Assembly (NCBI GenBank): GCA_946886065.1
Contig: CAMPHU010000098.1
Span: forward strand, 1 to 15,886
DNA: 15,886 bases
Origin: an uncultured Massilia sp.
GTDB taxonomy: Bacteria > Pseudomonadota > Gammaproteobacteria > Burkholderiales > Burkholderiaceae
Direction: 5' to 3'
The position numbers and the translations under genes are program-made. Below the pieces are notes generated by a model. That model was given only the letters and a program-made list of their open reading frames with translations. It ran no database searches and was not told the DNA's origin. The stretch's first letter is position 1. Every line of letters starts with the position of its first letter. Of the stretch, positions 7,902-13,391 are shown piece by piece.

Positions 7902-8888
7902 CTAGTCGTCGCAGCTGCTTTCGCGCACGATCATCTCGACTGGCAGGGTGATTTGGGAGGAGTTGTCTTCGGGCTTCTGGAGCAGCAGCTCGACCCCGGC
8001 GCGGCCCAGCGCTTCCTTGTCCACCCGGATGGTGCTAAGCGGAGGAATGGCGGCGGAGGCGGCGGCGATGTCGTCGAAGCCGACGATGGCGATGTCGTAC
8101 GGAATTTTCATGCCTTCGTTCAGGCAGTACTTCATGGCCGCCAACGCGGTGCTGTCGTTGTAGCAGAACACGGCGTCGGCCCGCTTCGGCAGGCTGAGCA
8201 GGGTGCGCATGGCTTCCGCCACGGCTTCGTCGCCATCGCCCATGGTGGGCACGATGACTTCCAGGTCCGGGTCGGCATGGACCTTGGCATCGAACAGCGC
8301 CTGGCGGAACCCGCGGTTGCGCTGCTGGATACTGTAGTGGGCCAGCGAGCCGGACAGCATGGCGATGCGCTTGCGGCCGCAGCGCAGCAGGTGCTGGGTG
8401 GCCAGGTAGCCGCCGCGCATGTTGTCTGGATTGACGGAAGTGAAACCGCGGCGGTGCATGTCGACCAGCACCATCGGCTTGCCGACCTGCTGCAGGGCGG
8501 TCAAGACCTCCGGCTCGAAGAAGCCGGCGCACAGGATCGCATCCGGCTGGTGCAGGCGGATCTGGCCCAGCACCGGTTCGGCCGGGCCGACCGCGATGAA
8601 GGACAGGGCGATGCCCTCGCGGCGGCAGGCTTCCTCGGCGCCGTGCAGCACCGGCGAAAAGAAGGGGCTGGACGACAGGGTATTGTGCTGGCTGTGCAGC
8701 AGGAAGGCGATGCGGCGGATGCGGCCTTTTTTCAGCTGGCCGAAATCGTAGCCCAGGCGAATGGCGGCCTCGCGCACCTTGTCGCGGGTGACCTCGGTCA
8801 TGCCGGCCTGGTTCTTCAGCGCGCGCGATACCGTGCCAATCGACAGGCCGGTGGTTTCCGCGATGTCGCGCAGGGTAACCTGGCTCAC
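7902..8888 (-). CDS. LacI-family transcriptional regulator
   Basis: 328 residues from a GTG start. An N-terminal helix-turn-helix spans about residues 4-25 (VTLRDIAETTGLSIGTVSRA), followed by a hinge (46-60) and a sugar-binding-protein-like effector domain with DNMRGGYLATQHLL, NDSTALAA and VGFDDIAAA typical of the family. The hinge reads GYDFGQLKKGRIRR rather than the usual PN-x-x-ARxL form. The GTG is chosen because GAGG lies 6 nt before it and the protein then begins in the normal LacI manner; an in-frame TTG at 8927 would add 13 residues but has no ribosome site. It is the first gene after the intergenic promoter and is followed by the mannose isomerase, so it probably represses its own operon and perhaps the receptor operon in response to a mannose-related sugar; the effector is inferred. 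Confidence 0.9.
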   Translation of the reverse strand: MSQVTLRDIAETTGLSIGTVSRALKNQAGMTEVTRDKVREAAIRLGYDFGQLKKGRIRRIAFLLHSQHNTLSSSPFFSPVLHGAEEACRREGIALSFIAVGPAEPVLGQIRLHQPDAILCAGFFEPEVLTALQQVGKPMVLVDMHRRGFTSVNPDNMRGGYLATQHLLRCGRKRIAMLSGSLAHYSIQQRNRGFRQALFDAKVHADPDLEVIVPTMGDGDEAVAEAMRTLLSLPKRADAVFCYNDSTALAAMKYCLNEGMKIPYDIAIVGFDDIAAASAAIPPLSTIRVDKEALGRAGVELLLQKPEDNSSQITLPVEMIVRESSCDD

Positions 8889-8932
8889 GGCTGGCCTCGC
8901 GAAATCAAGTGCATGAGGAGTCTCCAATGTTC

Positions 8933-8946
8933 TGTTTTAATAAACG
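8933..8946. promoter_or_regulatory. Operator-like element TGTTTTAATAAACG
   Basis: AT-rich imperfect inverted repeat (GTTT and AAAC arms) in otherwise GC-rich DNA. It is 12/14 identical, in the same orientation, to the element at 9082-9095. It sits in the untranslated leader between the promoter at 9020-9049 and the regulator start, a location suited to roadblock repression or DNA looping. Binding by the adjacent LacI-family protein is inferred. Confidence 0.4.
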
Positions 8947-9019
8947 CATCCGGAGGCGTCTGCGGCGCCCTTCGGTACTGTTCGATGCGCGCCGTTTTGA
9001 TAGATGGCGATAGCTGAGT

Positions 9020-9049
9020 TTTATATCAGCGGCGTTTCGGGGGAGTCAA
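9020..9049 (-). promoter_or_regulatory. Predicted sigma70-type promoter for the regulator-led operon
   Basis: On the minus strand TTGACT (9049-9044) is separated by 18 bp from TATAAA (9025-9020), each a 5/6 match to the -35 and -10 consensus. It is the only good match in the 231-bp gap. The start of transcription would fall near 9013, giving a leader of about 125 nt before the regulator GTG. It lies between the two operator-like elements. Confidence 0.55.
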
Positions 9050-9055
9050 TCAAAG

Positions 9056-9063
9056 TTGCGCAA
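9056..9063. promoter_or_regulatory. Short perfect palindrome TTGCGCAA upstream of the -35 box
   Basis: An 8-bp perfect palindrome with a central CG lies 6 bp upstream of the predicted -35 box. LacI-family operators usually have a central CG, so this is a second candidate binding site. It is short and could be chance. Confidence 0.2.
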
Positions 9064-9080
9064 ACAGGGGGCTTTTTCGC

Positions 9081-9096
9081 TTGTTTTACTAAACAA
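9081..9096. promoter_or_regulatory. Operator-like inverted repeat TTGTTTTACTAAACAA
   Basis: Inverted repeat with 6-bp arms (TTGTTT / AAACAA) around TACT. Its core (9082-9095) matches the element at 8933-8946 in 12 of 14 positions. It lies about 30 bp upstream of the predicted -35 box and 23 bp after the GH2 stop codon. The centre-to-centre distance to the other copy is 149 bp, near 14 helical turns. An AT-only stem without a T-run makes a terminator role unlikely. Confidence 0.45.
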
Positions 9097-9119
9097 ATAC
9101 GGCATTCCTCAGGGCGGCG

Positions 9120-11780
9120 TCACTCCTGGCCTCTGGCGTCCGCCGCCGAGGGCGCCGAGCGTGATACCGCGGACACCGAGCGCAGCTGCAAGGCCTTGCG
9201 CAGGGCCGCCAGGCCGGCCCTGGAGCGCACGCGCAGGGTCAGCCTCTCCCCCGGCAGCAGGGTCAGGGCGTTGTCGGACACCTCGGCGTCGAGGTCGCCG
9301 AAATCGACCCAGACGCCGCGCGCGAGCGCCGCCGCACGCAGCTCGAGCACGTAGCCTTTGCCGTCGGCGCGCAGGGCGGCACGCAGGCCGGCCTCAGGCC
9401 AGCGCAGGTCCTTGGCGGCCTTGAAATACACCACGCGGCGCGAAGACGGCTCGCCTTCAGGCTTCAGCTCGAACACGGCGACCGTGGACGCCGGATCGGC
9501 CTGGCCCAGCAAGTCGGCATCCGGGTAGTCGGCCACCTTGGCCGCCGACAGCGGCGCGAGTTCCACCGGCTTGCGCTCGTCGCGCAGCAGCTTGCCATCC
9601 AGGGACATCACCCGCAGGCGCAACTCGCCCCGAACTGGCCGGGTGCGGTCGTTGAGCAGGCTGACCGCCGTGACGCCCTGCGCATTGCGCAGCGCGGCGA
9701 CCGCCACCGGCGCATAGAAGCGGCGCGCATGGAACTGCAGCGCCTTCCAGCGCCCGAACCAGTCCACGCTCGACCAGGACGCGCCCGGCCACACGTCGTT
9801 GAGCTGCCAGTACAGCGACCCCATCGTGAACGGACGGCTGGCGCGGTGGTGCAGCGCCGCCAGCTCGATGCCTTCGGCCTGCGCGACCTGGCTCAGGTAG
9901 GCGAACTGCGCGAACTCCCGCGGCTCATTGAATTCGTCCTTCACATACTTCATCAGCCGCTCGTTGCCTTTACCAGCGAGAAACTTCTGGTGCGCCTCGA
10001 TCACCGGCGAGGCGATCCCCTGCTCGCTGCGCCTGGCGAAGGCATCGATGGTGCGCTGCACCGGCCAGGCCTGCAGGCCGTATTCGGACATGAAGCGCGG
10101 CGTGATCTCCAGGTATTTGGTGACCGGATGGGCCGGGTTGCCCCACACTTCCCAGTAATGCATGTCGCCGCTGGCCGGGGTATTCGCCACCTCGGCCAGG
10201 TCGTCGCCCGGCGAGCTGGACCAGTAGCCGATGCCGCCGCCCTCTTCCGCCACCACCTCGCGCAGGTCCGTGCCGAACAGCTGCACATAGCCCTTCCACA
10301 CCTTGTCGGCGAAGGCCGGGTCGGCTTCCTTCAGCGTCTTGCCATGCCCCCAGTACTTCCAGGCGATCTCTTCCTCGTTGTTGCCGCACCAGAGGACGAT
10401 GCTCGGGTGGTTGCGCAGGCGCCGCACCTGGTCGCGCGCTTCCGCCACGACATTGGCGCGGAAGGCGTCGTCGTACGCGGGCTGCATGCCGCCGCCGAAC
10501 ATGAAGTCCTGCCACACCAGCAGGCCCAGCTCGTCGGCCAGGTCGAAGAAATCGTCGCTCTCGTAATAGCCGCCGCCCCAGCTGCGCACCATGTTCATGT
10601 TGGCGTCGCGCGCCGATTCGAGCACGCGGCGCAGCTTCGCCCTGGTCACGCGCGGCTGGAACATGTCGAAGGGGATGGAGTTGGCGCCCTTGGCGAACAC
10701 GGGGATGCCGTTGACGGCGAAATAGAAGCTCCTGCCCTTGTCATCGGGATCGCGGCGCAGTTCGACCTTGCGCAGGCCGGTGCGCGCGCTGCGCTTCGCA
10801 TCGCCGGCTTCGACCTCGTAGCGGTACAGCGGCTGGGCGCCGTAGCCGGCCGGGAACCAGCGTTGCGGGCGCTCGACCTGCACCGGCAGTTCGATGCGGT
10901 TGGCGCCGGCGCGCAGCGCGACGCGGCGCCGTGCCGCCAGCGAGCGCTGGCCGCCGGGCGCGGTCTGCCACAGGCGCACTTCGTGGGCGCCGTCGCGCAC
11001 CGCGTCGACCGTCACGATCGCGGCGATGTCGGCGCGCGCTTCCTCGACGCGGTCCTGGCGCAGCTGCAGGTCGTCGATGCGCAGCGCGTCCCAGCTCTCC
11101 AGCACCACCGGCTTCCAGATGCCGGCGGTCACGTAGCGCGGCCCCCAGTCCCAGCCGTAGTGGTAGCCGGGCTTGCGCGCGAAGTTGCCGGTCATGGCAT
11201 CCTTCGGTTCGTCGCCATAGGGCGAGGGATAGTTGCCGGCGATCTTGTGCGGCATCGCCTGCACCTGCGGCAGCAGCCTGGCGATGGGCGAGCGCAGCAC
11301 GATGCGCAATTCGTTGTCCCTGGCGCGCAGCTTGCCCTGTACCGGCACGCGCCAGGTGCGGAAGGCGTTGTTCGCGTCGAGCAGCTTCTCGCCATTGAGC
11401 CACACCTCGGCAAAAGTATCGAGCCCTTCGAACACCAGGTCGCTGCGCGCCGCGCCCGAGGCATTGCGCGGCGCATCGAAGCGCGTGCGGTATTCCCAGT
11501 CGGCCAGGCCGATCCATTGCAGGCCCGCTTCCGGCGCGCCGACGTAGGGATCGGGAATCAGCCTGTTCGCGAACAGGTCGGAATGCACGGTGCCCGGCAC
11601 CGCCGCCGCCTGCCATGCGGCGGCTTCGGGATGCGCGGCCAGCTGGGCATTGCCTGGCGCGAGGCGGAAGCTCCAGCCCTTGTCGATGACGAAGCGGTCC
11701 GGCGCTGCCGCCATGACCGCACTGGCCGCCATGACGAAGCAGAGCATCACGAACAGGCGCAACAGGGAATGCTTGCTCAT
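9120..11780 (-). CDS. GH2 family beta-mannosidase, exported
   Basis: 886 residues, the usual size for GH2 beta-mannosidases (BtMan2A type). Residues 1-25 are a Sec signal ending near AVMA. Then come a sugar-binding jelly roll (about 28-230, with FEGLDTFAEVWLNG and GWDWGPR), an immunoglobulin-like domain (about 230-340), the TIM barrel (about 345-680) and C-terminal beta domains. Catalytic residues are visible: acid/base Glu469 in WCGNNEEE and nucleophile Glu566 in FMSEYG; RSWGGGYYESDDFFDLADELG (split around 399-418) and SLYWQLNDVWPG are further family markers. It should release beta-1,4-linked mannose, such as the core mannose of N-glycans or manno-oligosaccharide ends, in the periplasm. The ATG overlaps the halogenase-like stop by 4 nt (ATGA), with GGAAGG about 12 nt upstream, so expression is coupled. 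The frame is open further upstream only as a shadow. Confidence 0.94.
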   Translation of the reverse strand: MSKHSLLRLFVMLCFVMAASAVMAAAPDRFVIDKGWSFRLAPGNAQLAAHPEAAAWQAAAVPGTVHSDLFANRLIPDPYVGAPEAGLQWIGLADWEYRTRFDAPRNASGAARSDLVFEGLDTFAEVWLNGEKLLDANNAFRTWRVPVQGKLRARDNELRIVLRSPIARLLPQVQAMPHKIAGNYPSPYGDEPKDAMTGNFARKPGYHYGWDWGPRYVTAGIWKPVVLESWDALRIDDLQLRQDRVEEARADIAAIVTVDAVRDGAHEVRLWQTAPGGQRSLAARRRVALRAGANRIELPVQVERPQRWFPAGYGAQPLYRYEVEAGDAKRSARTGLRKVELRRDPDDKGRSFYFAVNGIPVFAKGANSIPFDMFQPRVTRAKLRRVLESARDANMNMVRSWGGGYYESDDFFDLADELGLLVWQDFMFGGGMQPAYDDAFRANVVAEARDQVRRLRNHPSIVLWCGNNEEEIAWKYWGHGKTLKEADPAFADKVWKGYVQLFGTDLREVVAEEGGGIGYWSSSPGDDLAEVANTPASGDMHYWEVWGNPAHPVTKYLEITPRFMSEYGLQAWPVQRTIDAFARRSEQGIASPVIEAHQKFLAGKGNERLMKYVKDEFNEPREFAQFAYLSQVAQAEGIELAALHHRASRPFTMGSLYWQLNDVWPGASWSSVDWFGRWKALQFHARRFYAPVAVAALRNAQGVTAVSLLNDRTRPVRGELRLRVMSLDGKLLRDERKPVELAPLSAAKVADYPDADLLGQADPASTVAVFELKPEGEPSSRRVVYFKAAKDLRWPEAGLRAALRADGKGYVLELRAAALARGVWVDFGDLDAEVSDNALTLLPGERLTLRVRSRAGLAALRKALQLRSVSAVSRSAPSAADARGQE

Positions 11781-13297
11781 GGCGCGGGAGCCTTCCAGTA
11801 TCGGTTGATCCATTCCTGGTGGGTGGGCATGGTGGCGACCGCCTGCCTCAGGTTCGCGCGCAGGCCTTCGACGACCTCGACCAGCCTGTCTTCCGGCATC
11901 TCGTCCACGATCGGGTGGTAGCCCCGCGGGACGATGCGCTGGCCCAGCATCACCTGCACCCAGCTCGGCAGCGCGAAGAAATCCTCGCCGTTGCGGAAGT
12001 AGCGCCCGTCGGCGCGGAACAGCTCGACCGTCTCGCGCAGGCTGTCCGGAATCGGCATCGTGCGGCAGTAGTCCCAGAACGGCGTGTCGTCGCGTTCGGT
12101 CGCGTTGTAGTGGAGGATCAGGAAATCGCGGATCCGTTCGTATTCGAAGGCGGATTCGCGGTTGAAGCGCTCGGCCAGCAGCGGATTGAAGTCGCGCTGC
12201 GGGAACAGCGCCAGCAGGCGCGTGATGCCCGACTGGGCCAGGTAGATGCTGGTCGACTCGAGCGGCTCCAGGAAGCCGCTGGCCAGGCCAAGCGCCACGA
12301 CATTCTTGTTCCAGAACTTCTTGCGCATGCCGGTGGTGAAGGCCAGCCTGCGCGGTTCGGCCAGCGCCTTGCCGTCCAGCTTGGCCAGCAGGGTCGCGGC
12401 GGCTTCGTCGTCGCTCAGATGGCGGCTCGAATACACATAGCCGTTGCCGACCCGGTGCTGCAGCGGAATGCGCCACTGCCAGCCGGCGGCGAGCGCGGTC
12501 GAACGCGTGTAGGGCGTGATCGGATCGACGCCTTCGCTGGGCACGGCCATCGCGCGGTCGCAAGGCAGCCAGTGCGACCAGTCCTCGTAGCCGGTCTCGA
12601 GGGTCTGCTCGATCAGCAGCCCGCGGAAGCCGGAGCAGTCGATGAACAGGTCGCCGCCGATGCGTTCGCCGTTTTCCAGGGTCACCGATTCGATGAAGCC
12701 GTCCGCGGCGCGCTGCTGCACGCCGACGATCCTGCCTTCGATGCGGCGCACGCCGCGCTGTTCCGCCAGCTCGCGCAGGTAGCGCGCGTACAGGGTGGCG
12801 TCGAAGTGGTAGGCGTAGGCAAGGTCGGCCAGCGGGGAGCCCGGCGCGGCATTCCTGTCGCCGGGCGCGAACTTGCCCTGCGGCGCCATTACGGTCTGCG
12901 GCGAATACTCGCCGATCGGGCCGGCGCGCCCCTGCTGGTGCAGCTTGAGCCAGAACTGGTGGAAAGGCAGCGGTCCCAGCGAGCGGCCGATGGCCCCGAA
13001 ACCGTGGATGTAGCTGTCGCCGATGCGGCTCCAGTTGTTGAATTCGATGCCGAGCTTGATGGTGCCCTGGGTGCGCTTGACGAATTCCGCCTCGTCGATG
13101 CCCAGCCACTGCCCATTGAACATCTTGATGTGCGGGACACTGGCCTCGCCGACACCGACGATGCCGATTTCCTCGGACTCGACCAGGCGGATCGAGGCGC
13201 CCTTGCCCAGGTAGGTGGCCAGGGCTGCCGCGGCCATCCAGCCCGCGCTGCCTCCACCGACGACCGTGATATTGCGGATCCGGTTTTGCGTATCCAT
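11777..13297 (-). CDS. Flavin-dependent tryptophan-halogenase-like protein
   Basis: 506 residues from the ATG of MDTQNR. FAD is bound through GGGSAGW (14-20). The catalytic Lys of PrnA/RebH corresponds to Lys81 in TIKLGIEFNNW; the halogenase motif WxWxIP is intact as WQWRIP (273-278); FLEPLESTSIY (342-352) holds the active-site Glu (Glu347) and halide-contact Ser/Thr, with Ser350 where PrnA has Gly. All residues thought to be needed for halogenation are therefore present. Similar genes are known beside TonB receptors in Xanthomonas, Caulobacter and sphingomonads, and tested ones (BrvH, the Xanthomonas campestris B100 enzymes) brominate free indole; their natural substrate is unknown. No signal peptide is seen, so it is cytoplasmic. 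It lies between the receptor and the beta-mannosidase, overlapping the latter by 4 nt. An in-frame TTG at 13309 is a weaker start. No flavin reductase gene is visible nearby. Confidence 0.9.
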   Translation of the reverse strand: MDTQNRIRNITVVGGGSAGWMAAAALATYLGKGASIRLVESEEIGIVGVGEASVPHIKMFNGQWLGIDEAEFVKRTQGTIKLGIEFNNWSRIGDSYIHGFGAIGRSLGPLPFHQFWLKLHQQGRAGPIGEYSPQTVMAPQGKFAPGDRNAAPGSPLADLAYAYHFDATLYARYLRELAEQRGVRRIEGRIVGVQQRAADGFIESVTLENGERIGGDLFIDCSGFRGLLIEQTLETGYEDWSHWLPCDRAMAVPSEGVDPITPYTRSTALAAGWQWRIPLQHRVGNGYVYSSRHLSDDEAAATLLAKLDGKALAEPRRLAFTTGMRKKFWNKNVVALGLASGFLEPLESTSIYLAQSGITRLLALFPQRDFNPLLAERFNRESAFEYERIRDFLILHYNATERDDTPFWDYCRTMPIPDSLRETVELFRADGRYFRNGEDFFALPSWVQVMLGQRIVPRGYHPIVDEMPEDRLVEVVEGLRANLRQAVATMPTHQEWINRYWKAPAP

Positions 13298-13317
13298 TGC
13301 GCCGCCCAACGAAAGAT

Positions 13318-13344
13318 GGCTTTGCCCGAGGAACGGACAAAGCC
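13318..13344 (-). terminator. Possible weak terminator or attenuator hairpin before the halogenase-like gene
   Basis: On the minus strand GGCTTTGTCCG, loop TTCCT, then CGGGCAAAGCC form an 11-bp stem with one T-G wobble, preceded by AAAA and followed by ATCTTTCGTT. The T-tract is interrupted, so termination would be partial. It ends 20 nt before the downstream ATG, close to the ribosome binding region. Confidence 0.4.
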
Positions 13345-13356
13345 TTTTGAAGAGAG

Positions 13357-13382
13357 TTCCCCGGTCCCTTGGGACCGGGGAA
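13357..13382 (-). terminator. Hairpin directly after the TonB-dependent receptor gene
   Basis: Perfect inverted repeat with 12-bp arms (13357-13368, 13371-13382) and a nominal 2-nt gap, which in RNA would open to a 4-nt loop. It starts 9 nt after the receptor stop codon and is followed on the transcript by CTCTCTTC, not a continuous T-run. It is likely a leaky terminator or a 3'-end stabiliser for the receptor mRNA. Confidence 0.5.
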
Positions 13383-13391
13383 GGACGTGGC

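Noticed and set aside
8889..8927. TTG start adding 13 residues to the LacI-family regulator
   Set aside because: No Shine-Dalgarno sequence precedes it, whereas the GTG at 8888 has GAGG at good spacing and gives a standard LacI-family N-terminus.
9064..9119. Rho-independent terminator after the GH2 gene
   Set aside because: The only inverted repeat here (9081-9096) has an AT-only 6-bp stem with no following T-run on the minus strand, so it is better read as an operator; read-through into the regulator operon cannot be excluded.
9120..13340. Possible halogenase-GH2 fusion protein of about 1400 residues
   Set aside because: The GH2 frame is open upstream through the halogenase gene, but that stretch is the wrong frame of the halogenase gene. 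The GH2 signal peptide and ATG at 11780 with an ATGA overlap define the true start.
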